Assembly (NCBI RefSeq): GCF_016785085.1
Contig: NZ_JAENHO010000008.1
Location: 124,001 to 188,000 of the forward strand
Length of the DNA stretch: 64,000 bases
Direction of reading: 5' to 3'
DNA from: Paractinoplanes lichenicola
Lineage (GTDB): Bacteria; Actinomycetota; Actinomycetes; Mycobacteriales; Micromonosporaceae
The first letter of the stretch is position 1, and each line of letters starts with the position of its first letter. This document shows, piece by piece, positions 43,159 to 52,157 of the stretch. The notes under the pieces are model-generated. The model worked only from the letters and a program-made list of their open reading frames with translations. It searched no databases and was not told where the DNA came from. The position numbers and the translations under genes are program-made.

Positions 43159-43869
43159 ATGCCTGGTTACGAAGGATCGCTCAAGCTCGCCGCGCCGGCG
43201 ACCATCCGCGTCGTCGTCGCGGACGACGAGCCGCTCATCCGGGCCGGCCTGACCGCCCTGCTCTCCGCGGGCGCCGGCCTCGACGTGGTGGCCGAGGCCC
43301 GGTCGGGCCGGGACGCCGTCGGCGCCGCCGCCGGGCTCGACCCGGACGTGCTGATCCTGGGGCTGCCGGCCGAGGGCGACGCGAACGACCTGATCGCCGA
43401 GGTCGCCGCGAGCGGCCGGGCCCGGGTGCTGGCCCTGGCCGCCGGCTACGCCGCGCCCACGGTGTGGGCTGCCCTGCGGGCCGGCGCGGCCGGGTTCCTG
43501 CTCAAGTCGCGGCCCCCGGAGGTGCTGCTGGCCGCCGTGCGCGCGGTCGCCCTGGCCGGGGTCTGGCTCGACGACGTCTTCGTCAACGACATGCTGGGCG
43601 AGATGGCGGTCCGGCCGGGCGACCGGGCCACCTCGTCGGTGCTCGTGCGGCGGCTGACCCCGCGCGAGCGGGAGGTGCTGGTGCTGCTGGCCAACGGCCT
43701 GGGCAACGGGGAGATCGCCGAGCGCCTGTTCCTCAGCGACGGGACGGTCCGCACGCACATCGGGCACATCCTGATGAAACTCGAGTGCCGCGACCGCACC
43801 CGGGCCGTGGTCATCGCCTATCGCACCGGGCTGGTCGGGCTGCTGCCGTCCGGCGCCGCTCATCGCTGA
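43159..43869 (+). CDS. NarL/LuxR-type response regulator with degenerate receiver domain
   Basis: This 236-residue protein is an N-terminal receiver (about residues 15-135) plus a C-terminal LuxR DNA-binding domain (about 165-225, LTPREREVLVLLANGLGNGEIAERLFLSDGTVRTH). In the receiver, the acidic pair at 22-23 (VVADDEP) and the conserved Lys (FLLKSRPPE) are kept. The phospho-acceptor Asp is replaced by Gly68 (PDVLILGLP where the family has PDVVLMD), and the switch Thr/Ser is Ala (LALAAGY). It therefore cannot be phosphorylated in the normal way and may respond to a ligand or act constitutively. It lies 35 nt after the LAL gene, with no partner kinase nearby. Confidence 0.9.
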   Translation: MPGYEGSLKLAAPATIRVVVADDEPLIRAGLTALLSAGAGLDVVAEARSGRDAVGAAAGLDPDVLILGLPAEGDANDLIAEVAASGRARVLALAAGYAAPTVWAALRAGAAGFLLKSRPPEVLLAAVRAVALAGVWLDDVFVNDMLGEMAVRPGDRATSSVLVRRLTPREREVLVLLANGLGNGEIAERLFLSDGTVRTHIGHILMKLECRDRTRAVVIAYRTGLVGLLPSGAAHR

Positions 43870-45707
43870 CGCACCTTTGTGGCCAGGCTGCGGGTCGCGG
43901 CGGCGGTGACCCGGTCGAACCGGGACATCGCGTCGGGGTCGGCCACCAGCCGGCTCAGGAGCCGTACGGCCCGGGTGTCGTCGGTCGGTCCGGGGGTGAA
44001 CTGCCTGCGTGCGTCGGCCGTCAGGTAGGACCGCGAGAAGTGGATGCCGAGCGTCCGGGTCAGCGACGCCGCCAGCGGATCGTGCACGCCGAACCGGGTC
44101 GCCCGCTCCTCCTGGATCGCCTGGACCGTGCCGGCCGCCCCGCCGCAGGCGTTGCCCCCGCCGAGCGCGAGCCACGCCCCGACCTCGGGTTCCAAGAGCT
44201 CGACGGCGTGCCGTTCGTCGTCCGCCGTCTTCGGATAGGCGACCCGGATCGTCAACGGCCGGCCCACGACCACCCGCGGTGGGCGGCCGGCGCGGCCGGG
44301 CAGGTTGAGGATCGGGGTCAGCCGGTAACCGCCCGGCTCGGCTACGGCGAAGCCGTTCGCGCCGAACCAGACGCTGATGTTCTCGTCCTTGACGAAGCCG
44401 TCCGGCAGTTCGGTGTTGTCCGACGTGAAGCTCAGACAGCGCTGCGTCATCGGCACGAACGCCTCCGCGGCGGCCGGGACCGGGACGGTGCCGGTCATCC
44501 GCTGCACCGCGACGCCCAGATAGCCGGCCTTGATGTCGAGGATGCCGGCCGGCAGCCAGATCGGGGCGCCGGTGCTGTTGGCCAGCGACACGGTCAGCTG
44601 AACCGGCTGGCCGAAGGCGAAGTACGGCCCGCCCTCGGGCGGCACGAGGGTCAGGGCCAGCCCGGGGGTCGGCTGATCGGGGACATAGGGCGGGTGGCCG
44701 CCGGGGGCCAGGCTCCAGTAGTCGTGCGAGTGGAAGGCCGCGCCCCCGGGCATCACGGCAGGCCGGGTGCCGTGCCGCAGGAAGGCGAGCTCGTCCGGGT
44801 CGAAGGTGTAGTCCGCCTTCTGCCAGTACTCGTCCTCCCGGTCGCCGCCCAGGTACGCCCACGGATAGTTCATGAACGAGGTCGAGTGGTCGCGGCCGAT
44901 CGACGGCTCGAAGCGGTGTGTCAGGTTGAGGGCGTGCCCCACCTCGTGAGCGATGGTGTGGATGACCTGCCGCTCGGGCTGGTGCTCGCGGATCTCCTCC
45001 GCGAAGACGGCGCAACCCTGCCGGGGCAGCTTCCCGTCGAGGTCGAACATGACCCCGTACAGGTTGTCGCGCGTCGAGCGGGAGAGCATGAGCAACTGGA
45101 GCTGCCAGGCCGGGGCGGCGAGTGGCCGCTGCGCCCGCTGGGCCGCCTCGCGCTTGAACCTGTCGAGGGTGTCGAGGACGCCGTAGAGGTTGGCGTCGTT
45201 CCACTCCCAGCCACCGTTCCGCGCGGGAATGGTGGACTCGTCACCGGCAGGCAGCACCTCGATGCCCGCCCGCCGGAAGCATTCCTCGAAAGTGACGGCG
45301 GCGCCGCCGAACTGGACCGGCCCCGGCCGCGCGACGCGCTGCTCGTATTCGGTCTCGACACCGAGCCGGCGCAGTTCGGCGCCGGTCCGCCGGAGACTGG
45401 CTTCGACGAGGACGCCGAACTCCAGGCCGTTCAACGGCCCGTCCAGCTTCAGCTCGACGTCGAGGGTGTCGCCGGGCCGCTCCCGCACGGTCACGTGGCC
45501 GCGGGTCGCCGTGCCGTTCCCGGCGAGACAGGCCATCGGCCACGGGTGTCCCAGCGTCAGGATGCCGGTGTCCGTCCGGAACGACGCCAGATAGGCCGGG
45601 TCGGCGCCGGTCAGCGCGACGTCGCCGCTCACGACGCTGAGATCCGGCTCGACCCGGAGCTCCAGCGAGAACCGCTGACTCGCGCCCTCGTACCTTCCGC
45701 CGATCAT
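43860..45707 (-). CDS. Metzincin-like zinc metallopeptidase, cytoplasmic
   Basis: This 615-residue protein carries the zinc signature HEVGHALNLTH at residues 254-264. The third His at +10 fits the metzincin spacing, although the usual Gly is Asn. 'FMNYPWAYLGG' about 25 residues on could supply a Met-turn. There is no signal peptide: it starts MIGGRYEGASQRFSLELRVEP after the ribosome site GAGGTGGGG. An N-terminal beta domain (1-160) and C-terminal beta-rich domains (about 340-560) flank the protease. The substrate is unknown. Position beside the LAL regulator and radical SAM pair makes a role in processing a modified peptide possible, but this is inference. The 3' end overlaps the response-regulator gene by 10 nt. 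Confidence 0.82.
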   Translation of the reverse strand: MIGGRYEGASQRFSLELRVEPDLSVVSGDVALTGADPAYLASFRTDTGILTLGHPWPMACLAGNGTATRGHVTVRERPGDTLDVELKLDGPLNGLEFGVLVEASLRRTGAELRRLGVETEYEQRVARPGPVQFGGAAVTFEECFRRAGIEVLPAGDESTIPARNGGWEWNDANLYGVLDTLDRFKREAAQRAQRPLAAPAWQLQLLMLSRSTRDNLYGVMFDLDGKLPRQGCAVFAEEIREHQPERQVIHTIAHEVGHALNLTHRFEPSIGRDHSTSFMNYPWAYLGGDREDEYWQKADYTFDPDELAFLRHGTRPAVMPGGAAFHSHDYWSLAPGGHPPYVPDQPTPGLALTLVPPEGGPYFAFGQPVQLTVSLANSTGAPIWLPAGILDIKAGYLGVAVQRMTGTVPVPAAAEAFVPMTQRCLSFTSDNTELPDGFVKDENISVWFGANGFAVAEPGGYRLTPILNLPGRAGRPPRVVVGRPLTIRVAYPKTADDERHAVELLEPEVGAWLALGGGNACGGAAGTVQAIQEERATRFGVHDPLAASLTRTLGIHFSRSYLTADARRQFTPGPTDDTRAVRLLSRLVADPDAMSRFDRVTAAATRSLATKVRQR

Positions 45708-45926
45708 CAGAACCCCACCTCTCGTACCGGACCGGCACCGATTCTTCTGCGTCCCGGCCCGCACCGCGTCAGCCTTTTCACCGGTCCGCATGTCGGATCA
45801 GGGACGTAGAAAAAGGATCATCGCGGTCGGCGCGACTACGTATTCCTGCGTATTCCGGCGCGCGGAGAGACGCGTTCAGGCCGATGCCTGCGGCCCCGCC
45901 GAAATTCACCATGTGAATCGCGCCGA

Positions 45927-47312
45927 ATGCGTCGGCGAATTCAGACCGACCTCTCGGCGCCGGCGATCATCGCCTACGAGCTCGGGTGCCTCGGTGACTT
46001 CCGCTTTCCCTCGTACGGGGGTCCGGGCGGTCTGCCGATCAACATCGAGTTGCTGCTGCGCCGGCTCGAGCGCGACCACGGGCACGGGGTGAACCCGCTC
46101 GTCCTGTTCACCGCGCGGCAGTGGATGGACGAGCTGGAGGACTACTGGGAGCGAGGTGGCGGCTCGCCGATTCCGCGCACCACCGGCATCCCGCACAACC
46201 TGGCCATGTACGGATGGGACCTGCGCGACGCCCTCGAGCAGACAGTCGATCGCTTCCTGTCCCGCCTGAAGGCGCCGAAGGACGGCTTCCTGAATCAGAT
46301 GGTCGAGAACGACACCGAGCGGGCCGCCCTGCGCATCTATCCGACCGAGCCGGCGGACAAGCGCCGTCGCACCGTCTTCGACCTGGCCCGCGAGCTCGGC
46401 GACGAGGCGCCCGAGCACGGCATCGAGACGCTGGTCGTCTTCCTCGGCGCCAACAACGCCCTGCCTGCCGTGACCCACCTGCGGGTCAAGTGGAGCGAGG
46501 AGGGCTACGACACCCTCGACGGCAAGAAGGACTTCACGGTCTGGCGCCCGGAGCACTTCGCCGAGGAGCTGGCACTGGTCGACGAGCGGGTCCGCGGCAT
46601 CAAGGCCCGGCACGTCATCTGCTGCACGGTCCCGCACGTCACGATCGCGCCGATCTGCCGCGGCGTCGACGGCAAGAGCGAGCCGGGTTCGCGATACTTC
46701 CCCCACTACACCCGGCCGTGGATCTCGGACCGGGCGTTCGACCCCGATCACGACCCGCACATCACCGCCGCCGAGGCGCGGGCCGTGGACAGCGCGATCG
46801 ACCAGTACAACGACGCGATCACCGAGGTGGTGCGCAAGGCCCGGACGGACGGCCGCGACTGGTATCTGGTCGACCTGGCCGGGGTGCTCGACCGCCTGGC
46901 CGACCGCCGCTACATCGAGGACCCGGCGGCCCGGCCGCAGTGGTGGGCGCCCTATCCGCTGCCGGCCGCGCTGGCCGCGGTCGAGCCGCCGATCACGTCG
47001 CACTTCCTGAACGCGGACGGCTGGGGCGGGCGGGCCCGGGGCGGCCTGTTCTCGCTCGACGGCGTGCACCCGACGACGGTGGGCTACGGGGTGCTGGCCC
47101 AGGAGATCATCCGGGTCATGCACGGGGCCGGCGTCGAGTTCCGGACGCCCGGCGGCACGCCCCGCCCCGGGCCGGTCGAGGTGGACTTCGCCCGGCTGCT
47201 GCGGCGGGACACCCTGGTCACCAGCCCGCCGCAGAACATCGCGGCCGGGCTCGCCGTGCTCGGCTGGGCCGATGAGGCGCTCGACCTGCTGCGCCGGGCG
47301 CTTCCGTTCTGA
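45927..47312 (+). CDS. SGNH-like hydrolase lacking a visible catalytic Ser block
   Basis: This 461-residue protein has two conserved SGNH/GDSL blocks. One is the Asn block (VFLGANNALPA, near residue 175), and the other is the C-terminal Asp-x-x-His block (FSLDGVHPTTVGYGVLA, near residue 376). The N-terminal block I (GDS with the nucleophile Ser), expected about 15 residues before 'TDLSAPAIIAYELG', is absent from this frame and from the other two forward frames upstream to 45790. A weakly similar 'RIIAVGATTYS' occurs in another frame at about 45817-45849. The gene may therefore have lost its 5' end or be a non-catalytic relative. The start is uncertain because no good ribosome site is seen. 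Confidence 0.7.
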   Translation: MRRRIQTDLSAPAIIAYELGCLGDFRFPSYGGPGGLPINIELLLRRLERDHGHGVNPLVLFTARQWMDELEDYWERGGGSPIPRTTGIPHNLAMYGWDLRDALEQTVDRFLSRLKAPKDGFLNQMVENDTERAALRIYPTEPADKRRRTVFDLARELGDEAPEHGIETLVVFLGANNALPAVTHLRVKWSEEGYDTLDGKKDFTVWRPEHFAEELALVDERVRGIKARHVICCTVPHVTIAPICRGVDGKSEPGSRYFPHYTRPWISDRAFDPDHDPHITAAEARAVDSAIDQYNDAITEVVRKARTDGRDWYLVDLAGVLDRLADRRYIEDPAARPQWWAPYPLPAALAAVEPPITSHFLNADGWGGRARGGLFSLDGVHPTTVGYGVLAQEIIRVMHGAGVEFRTPGGTPRPGPVEVDFARLLRRDTLVTSPPQNIAAGLAVLGWADEALDLLRRALPF

Positions 47313-47322
47313 CCTACGTCGC

Positions 47323-47802
47323 TCAGCTGCAGTGCCGCGAGACCGGGGAGAGCCACTCGGTCATCGTGGGGCCGAGGGTCTTGTCGACGTCCTTGCTGGT
47401 CTTGATGGTGCCGAAGAACGTGGCGTCGGTCGACTTGGCGTGCATCTTGTCGGCGGCCTGTTTGCCGTCCGCCTTGACCTGCGCGTCCTCGCTGGTCGCG
47501 GTGGCTTCCTGCACGGCCGTGGCGAAGGCGGCCAGCGACGACTGGGCGGCGGCGATGGTCTTGCGGTCGGCGACGTATTTGGTCAGCGCCTCGGCGAAGG
47601 GCGCCATGTTCTTCCCGTACGCCTGACCGAGCGCCTCGCACGTCGACTTGGTCGCGGCCTGCGCGGTGGTGATCGGGGCGGCCGAGGCGGCCTGCGGCGT
47701 GGTGCCGGGGGAGCCCGTTGCCGTGCCGCAGGCCGAGGCGAGCAGCAGCAGGCCGCCGGCCAGGAGCACGGGGCCGGCTGACTTCGAGGGCGTTGTGCGC
47801 AT
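47323..47802 (-). CDS. Small secreted lipoprotein under CebR-type control
   Basis: This 159-residue protein begins MRTTPSKSAGPVLLAGGLLLL with lipobox LASAC, so it is a lipoprotein. The mature part is a single helical domain of about 120 residues (ALGQAYGKNMAPFAEALTKYVADRKTIAAAQSSLAAFATAVQ) with one internal and one C-terminal cysteine that may pair. The start is the ATG preceded by GGAGG at 12 nt, not the upstream in-frame codon. A perfect CebR box lies 31 nt upstream, so it is probably cellobiose-regulated together with the divergent cellulase. The molecular function is unknown. It could bind cell-wall or oligosaccharide ligands. Confidence 0.82.
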   Translation of the reverse strand: MRTTPSKSAGPVLLAGGLLLLASACGTATGSPGTTPQAASAAPITTAQAATKSTCEALGQAYGKNMAPFAEALTKYVADRKTIAAAQSSLAAFATAVQEATATSEDAQVKADGKQAADKMHAKSTDATFFGTIKTSKDVDKTLGPTMTEWLSPVSRHCS

Positions 47803-47832
47803 GGGGATCGGACCTCCGGGGGAGAGGATGAC

Positions 47833-47846
47833 TGGGAGCGCTCCCA
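47833..47846. promoter_or_regulatory. CebR box, lipoprotein side
   Basis: TGGGAGCGCTCCCA is a perfect palindrome identical to the CebR operator known from Streptomyces cellulose-utilisation genes. It lies 31 nt before the lipoprotein start. CebR is a LacI-family repressor released by cellobiose. Confidence 0.88.
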
Positions 47847-48005
47847 TCGACCCTGCACCTTACGACGCGAAGTGAAGTTTGTCGATGACGTTGGCGCGTC
47901 TCCTGTGATGTGAGTACTCACTTACTCGTCGGAGGCCGAGGCCGAGGGCGATGCCTGGATCCCCGGGGGACTTGTTCTGATGTCGAACACATTAAATACT
48001 GTCGA

Positions 48006-48019
48006 TGGGAGCGCTCCCA
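48006..48019. promoter_or_regulatory. CebR box, cellulase side
   Basis: This is a second exact copy of TGGGAGCGCTCCCA, 59 nt before the cellulase start and 160 bp from the first copy. The two boxes bracket the divergent promoters, an arrangement suited to joint repression. Confidence 0.9.
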
Positions 48020-48078
48020 GCAAACCCGTTCCCCGTACGGCTGAAGGCCCGATCCCCGTCCTCGATCCGGGAGTTCAT

Positions 48079-50100
48079 GTGTTCCTCAAAAGAGCAAGCA
48101 AGTGCCTGGCCGTCGCGGTCGGGCTTACGCTGGCGTTGCCCGGCGTGGCCGGCGCGACAGTGAGAACCGGCAACGCAGCGGAGATGGCCGGCGCTGCGAG
48201 AGCCGGCAACGCGGCGGAGAAAGCCGGCAGCAGCGTGCAACCGATCGTGCGACAACAAGCAGCGGCGGCCGGGAGTGACTGGCTGCACGTCGCCGGGAAT
48301 CAGATCGTCGACGCCGGGGGCAACCCGGTCTGGCTCACCGGCGTGAACTGGTTCGGCTTCAACGCGTCCGAGCGGGTCTTCCACGGGCTCTGGTCGGCGA
48401 ACATCACGCAGGTCACCAAGTCGATGGCCGACCGCGGCATCAACATCGTGCGGGTGCCGATCTCGACCCAGCTGCTGCTGGAGTGGAAGGCCGGGCAGGC
48501 CACCGCGCCCAACGTCAACACGTACGCGAATCCCGAGCTCGAGGGCAAGAACAGCCTGCAGATCTTCGAGTACTGGCTGGGCCTGTGCGAGACGTACGGG
48601 ATCAAGGTCATGCTCGACGTGCACTCGGCGGAAGCCGACAACTCCGGGCACATTCATCCGGTCTGGTACAAGGGCACAATCACGCCGGATCTGTACTACC
48701 AGGCGTGGGAATGGGCGGCCACCCGCTGGAAGACCAACGACACGCTCGTCGCGTACGACCTGAAGAACGAGCCGCACGGTACGCCCAACGACAGCACCCG
48801 CGCGAAGTGGGACAACTCGACCGACGTCGACAACTGGAAGAACACCGCGGAGACGGCCGCCCGGCGCATCCTGGCGATCAACCCCGAGGTGCTGATCCTG
48901 GTCGAGGGGCAGGAGGTCTACCCGCGCGAGGGCAAGACCTGGAGCTCGCCCAACACCAATCCCGACCTGTCGCCGAACTACTACTACAACTGGTGGGGCG
49001 GCAACCTGCGCGGCGTCAAGGACTACCCGATCAACCTGGGCGCGAACCAGGACCAGCTCGTCTACAGCCCGCACGACTACGGACCTCTCGTCTTCAACCA
49101 GCCGTGGTTCGACAAGCCTTTCGACAAGACCACGCTGACCAACGACGTGTGGCGGCCCAACTGGTTCTACATCCACGAGAACGGCACCGCGCCGCTGCTG
49201 ATCGGCGAGTGGGGCGGCCGGCTCGGGCAGGACGCCCGGCAGGACAAGTGGATGACCGCTTTGCGTGACCTGATCGTCGAGCACAAGCTGCACCAGACGT
49301 TCTGGGTGCTCAACCCCAACTCGGGCGACACCGGCGGGCTGCTGCTGGACGACTGGAAGACGTGGGACGAGCAGAAGTACGCGCTGCTCAAGCCCGCGCT
49401 CTGGCAGTACAACAACAAGTTCGTGAGCCTCGACCACGAGGTGCCGCTGGGTGGCGCGGGCAGCACGACCGGCATCAGCCTGGGCCAGCGTTACAGCAGC
49501 GGGGGCGGTCCGGGCGACACGACCGCTCCGAGCGTGCCGGGCCAGCCCACGGCCACCGCGGTGACGGGCACGGGCGTCACCCTGAGCTGGGCCGCGTCGA
49601 CCGACAACGTCGGCGTGACCTCGTACGACGTCCTCCGCGGCGGCACCGTCATCGCCACCGTCTCGGGCACCTCGTACGCGGTCACGGGCCTGACCCCGTC
49701 GACGGCGTACACGTTCAGCGTCCGCGCCCGCGACGCGGCCGGCAACGTCTCGGCGGCCTCGACCGCACGCTCGGTGACAACCACGGCGGGCGGCGGCGGC
49801 ACCGATGCGGGCTGCACCGCCACCTACAAGACGACCAGCTCGTGGTCGGGCGGTTTCCAGGCCGAGGTCACCGTACGCAACACCGGCACCGCCGCGGGCA
49901 CGCGCTGGACGGTGAACTGGACCTACCCGTCCGGCACCACGATCGCGTCCCTCTGGAACGGCGTCCTCACCACCCCGGCGGTCACAGTCACCAACGCGGC
50001 CCACAACGGCACCCTCGCCGCAGGCGCCAGCACCACGTTCGGCTTCGTCGGAAGTGGCCCAGCGACAACTCCGGCCCCAATCACCTGCTCGTTGAGCTGA
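48079..50100 (+). CDS. Secreted GH5 cellulase with FN3 and CBM2 domains
   Basis: This 673-residue exported endoglucanase-like enzyme has its GTG start at 48079, 5 nt after CCGGGAG; the frame open upstream contains the CebR box and is not translated. The signal peptide is about LAVAVGLTLALPGVAGA. An Ala-rich spacer of about 55 residues follows. The GH5 domain spans about residues 65-465, with acid/base Glu231 (LKNEPHG) and nucleophile Glu377 (IGEWGG). One fibronectin type III domain covers about 480-565 (PSVPGQPTATAVTGTGVTLSW), and a C-terminal family 2 carbohydrate-binding module covers about 575-673 with conserved Trp residues (SSWSGGFQ, TRWTVNW). It hydrolyses beta-1,4-glucan outside the cell. 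Confidence 0.95.
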   Translation: MFLKRASKCLAVAVGLTLALPGVAGATVRTGNAAEMAGAARAGNAAEKAGSSVQPIVRQQAAAAGSDWLHVAGNQIVDAGGNPVWLTGVNWFGFNASERVFHGLWSANITQVTKSMADRGINIVRVPISTQLLLEWKAGQATAPNVNTYANPELEGKNSLQIFEYWLGLCETYGIKVMLDVHSAEADNSGHIHPVWYKGTITPDLYYQAWEWAATRWKTNDTLVAYDLKNEPHGTPNDSTRAKWDNSTDVDNWKNTAETAARRILAINPEVLILVEGQEVYPREGKTWSSPNTNPDLSPNYYYNWWGGNLRGVKDYPINLGANQDQLVYSPHDYGPLVFNQPWFDKPFDKTTLTNDVWRPNWFYIHENGTAPLLIGEWGGRLGQDARQDKWMTALRDLIVEHKLHQTFWVLNPNSGDTGGLLLDDWKTWDEQKYALLKPALWQYNNKFVSLDHEVPLGGAGSTTGISLGQRYSSGGGPGDTTAPSVPGQPTATAVTGTGVTLSWAASTDNVGVTSYDVLRGGTVIATVSGTSYAVTGLTPSTAYTFSVRARDAAGNVSAASTARSVTTTAGGGGTDAGCTATYKTTSSWSGGFQAEVTVRNTGTAAGTRWTVNWTYPSGTTIASLWNGVLTTPAVTVTNAAHNGTLAAGASTTFGFVGSGPATTPAPITCSLS

Positions 50101-50102
50101 AA

Positions 50103-50141
50103 GAGTGGCGCCCCCGCTCGGTTTTAGGGGCGCAACCACTC
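50103..50141. terminator. Bidirectional hairpin between cellulase and histidine kinase genes
   Basis: GAGTG-GCGCCCC pairs with GGGGCGC-(AA)-CCACTC around a loop containing GGTTTTA, directly after the cellulase stop. It also lies downstream of the convergent kinase gene and can serve both strands. Bases 50142-50275 contain nothing else recognisable. Confidence 0.7.
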
Positions 50142-50275
50142 ACTCAGGTCGCCCGGGTGGGTTTCGCGTTCTGGACGCGCCAGCGGCCAGCGAATCCCGC
50201 CCGGGTCCCCGCGGGAGCGACGGTCCGCACCCACCACCCAGGCAGGACATAGGCATTTGAATTTGCAGGACCCCG

Positions 50276-52087
50276 CTAGGACATCTGCTTCTGCGTTTCT
50301 AGATTTCTCATCGGAAGCCTTTCCGGGACGGTGAACCAGAAGACGCTTCCGCCTTCGGGGTTCTCGTCCACCCCGACCCGGCCGTCGTGCCGCTCGATGA
50401 TGCGGTGCACGATAGCCAGCCCCAGCCCCGTGCCCGGGAAGTTCTCGCTGCCGCCGACCCGGGTGAAGGCGTCGAAAACCGCCCCCCGATCCTGCTCCGG
50501 AATGCCGATCCCGTTGTCGCTCACTTCGCAGCGCCACCGTCCCTCGGAAACCGCCCGGCAGCCGATCCGAATGCGCGGCTCACGATCGGCCGGCGTGTAT
50601 TTGATGGCGTTGCCGATCAGATTGTCGAGCACCTGCCGCAGCAATGTCGGGTCGCCGTAAATGGTCGGCAGCTCACCCACCACGACGTCGGCCGTCCGGT
50701 CGCCGGAGCGTTCGCGGGTGATCTCCTCGGCCAGGCGGTGCAGGTCGACCGGCACATTGGCCATGGTCCGGTTCTCGGCGGTGGCGTAGTCGAGCAAATC
50801 GTCGATCAGCACGCGCATGTGGTTGGCGCCCTTGCGCAGCCGCGCGAGGAAGTCGCGTTGCATGTCGTCGAGCCGGTCGTACGCCTCCTCCTGCAGGAAG
50901 TCGGCGTAGCCCATGATCCGGGCGAGCGGGCTGCGCAGGTCGTGCGCGACCACCCCGGCAAAGCCGACCAGTTCGGTCTCGCGCTGCCGCAGCCGGTGTT
51001 CGACCTCCTCGCGGCGGGCGATGTCGGTGCGCAGCGCCGCGGTGGCCTCCTCGACCCGGCGCAGGGCCCGGTTGCGGGAGGTGGCGATGGTGCCGGTGAG
51101 CGCGACGAGCAGGGCCGTCAGCACCAAGCCGATCAGCCAGGCCACCTCGTCGAAGCTTTGGACGCTGTCGGTGAGCAGCCGCCGGGTGGGTTCGACACGC
51201 AGCGTCCAAGTGCGCTGGGCGACGCTGACCGGCACCTCGCGCGGCTCGACGTTGCGGTCCACCGCCACGTCCGGCGTCCAGGAGGCCATCGGCAGCGGGT
51301 CGCCGGATTCGTTGTCGAGCAGGGTGACGGCGACCCGGTCACCCGCGGAGCCGGCCACCACTTCGCTCAGGAAGTCGTAGCCGCGCACGCCGAGGGTAAG
51401 CCAGCCGCGGAATCGGCCGTTGTCGGTCGCGCCGGGCGAGGTCGCGTAGATCGGGGCGACGAAGACGAATGACAACTGGCGGCGCTCGGGGCTCAGGTCG
51501 GAGTCCTTGAGCAGCCGGTACGCGCGGCTGACGGTCACCCGATGCCCGGCCTGGGCGGCGTTCATCGCCTCGACCACCTGCACCGAGGCGGACAGGTCGA
51601 GCCCGGCGATCGACCCGGAGCCGTCGAGCGGCTTGTTGAGCACGGAGAACCGGTGCAGCCCGCCGCCGTTGGGGCGCAGGGTCAGGTTGGTCGCCCCGAG
51701 TTGCCGCCAGCGGGTCTGCAGCGCCGCGATCCCGTCGCCGGTGGTGGGCACGACCAGTGAGAGCCCGGTGCCGCCGGGGAATCGGCGCCGGTCGACGGCG
51801 GCGGTGATGGCGGTGAACTCGGCCGCCTCCAGCGACGACTGGGCCCCGACCGAGGCGGCCAGGTCGAGCAGCGAGGCCGAATACCGGCTGACCTCGGCCG
51901 AGATGGCCTGCGAGATGATCGTGGTGCGCTGGGCGACGGCCCGGGTGGTGCGGTCCTGCTCGGCGTTGCGTAACGCGAGCGCGGCCAGGGTGGTCCCGCC
52001 CAGCCCGACCAGGGCGACCAGAACGAGCACCAGCAGCGACCGGCGGAACCCGGCGGGCCGGGTTCTTTGATCGGTGCTCGGGGTCAC
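50276..52087 (-). CDS. Membrane sensor histidine kinase with CHASE-type ectodomain
   Basis: This 603-residue protein has a first membrane helix (SLLVLVLVALVGLGGTTLAALAL). An extracytoplasmic CHASE-like sensor domain spans about residues 45-315 and includes FPGGTGLSLVVPTTGDG and FVFVAPIYATSPG. A second helix (VAWLIGLVLTALLVALTGTIA) follows, then a coiled coil. The HisKA domain has His382 (GVVAHDLRSPLAR) and the ATPase domain has N, G1 and G2 boxes (NLIGNAIKYTP, DNGIGIPEQ, GTGLGLAIVHRI). CHASE domains sense small extracellular ligands such as cytokinin-like molecules or peptides. No response regulator is adjacent, so it is an orphan here. The start is GTG with a weak ribosome site. Confidence 0.93.
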   Translation of the reverse strand: MTPSTDQRTRPAGFRRSLLVLVLVALVGLGGTTLAALALRNAEQDRTTRAVAQRTTIISQAISAEVSRYSASLLDLAASVGAQSSLEAAEFTAITAAVDRRRFPGGTGLSLVVPTTGDGIAALQTRWRQLGATNLTLRPNGGGLHRFSVLNKPLDGSGSIAGLDLSASVQVVEAMNAAQAGHRVTVSRAYRLLKDSDLSPERRQLSFVFVAPIYATSPGATDNGRFRGWLTLGVRGYDFLSEVVAGSAGDRVAVTLLDNESGDPLPMASWTPDVAVDRNVEPREVPVSVAQRTWTLRVEPTRRLLTDSVQSFDEVAWLIGLVLTALLVALTGTIATSRNRALRRVEEATAALRTDIARREEVEHRLRQRETELVGFAGVVAHDLRSPLARIMGYADFLQEEAYDRLDDMQRDFLARLRKGANHMRVLIDDLLDYATAENRTMANVPVDLHRLAEEITRERSGDRTADVVVGELPTIYGDPTLLRQVLDNLIGNAIKYTPADREPRIRIGCRAVSEGRWRCEVSDNGIGIPEQDRGAVFDAFTRVGGSENFPGTGLGLAIVHRIIERHDGRVGVDENPEGGSVFWFTVPERLPMRNLETQKQMS

Positions 52088-52157
52088 CTCTGCGAAAATA
52101 CGCCCGATGAACCCCTCTTGTGCGGGTTCGCCGGGGCGGTCAGCCGATTGTCAGACT

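Noticed and set aside
43464..45809. 781-codon plus-strand frame over the metzincin gene
   Set aside because: It is a shadow frame. The minus-strand gene has a zinc motif, a ribosome site and normal codon bias.
45790..46092. Small plus-strand frame MSDQGRRKRIIAVG before the SGNH gene
   Set aside because: It overlaps the SGNH coding start in another frame and becomes Arg/Ser-rich. It may hold a relic of the missing N-terminus but does not stand as a gene.
47980..48078. Upstream start of the cellulase at 47980
   Set aside because: That extension would translate through the CebR box and lacks a signal peptide at its start. The GTG at 48079 has a ribosome site and leads directly into the signal peptide.
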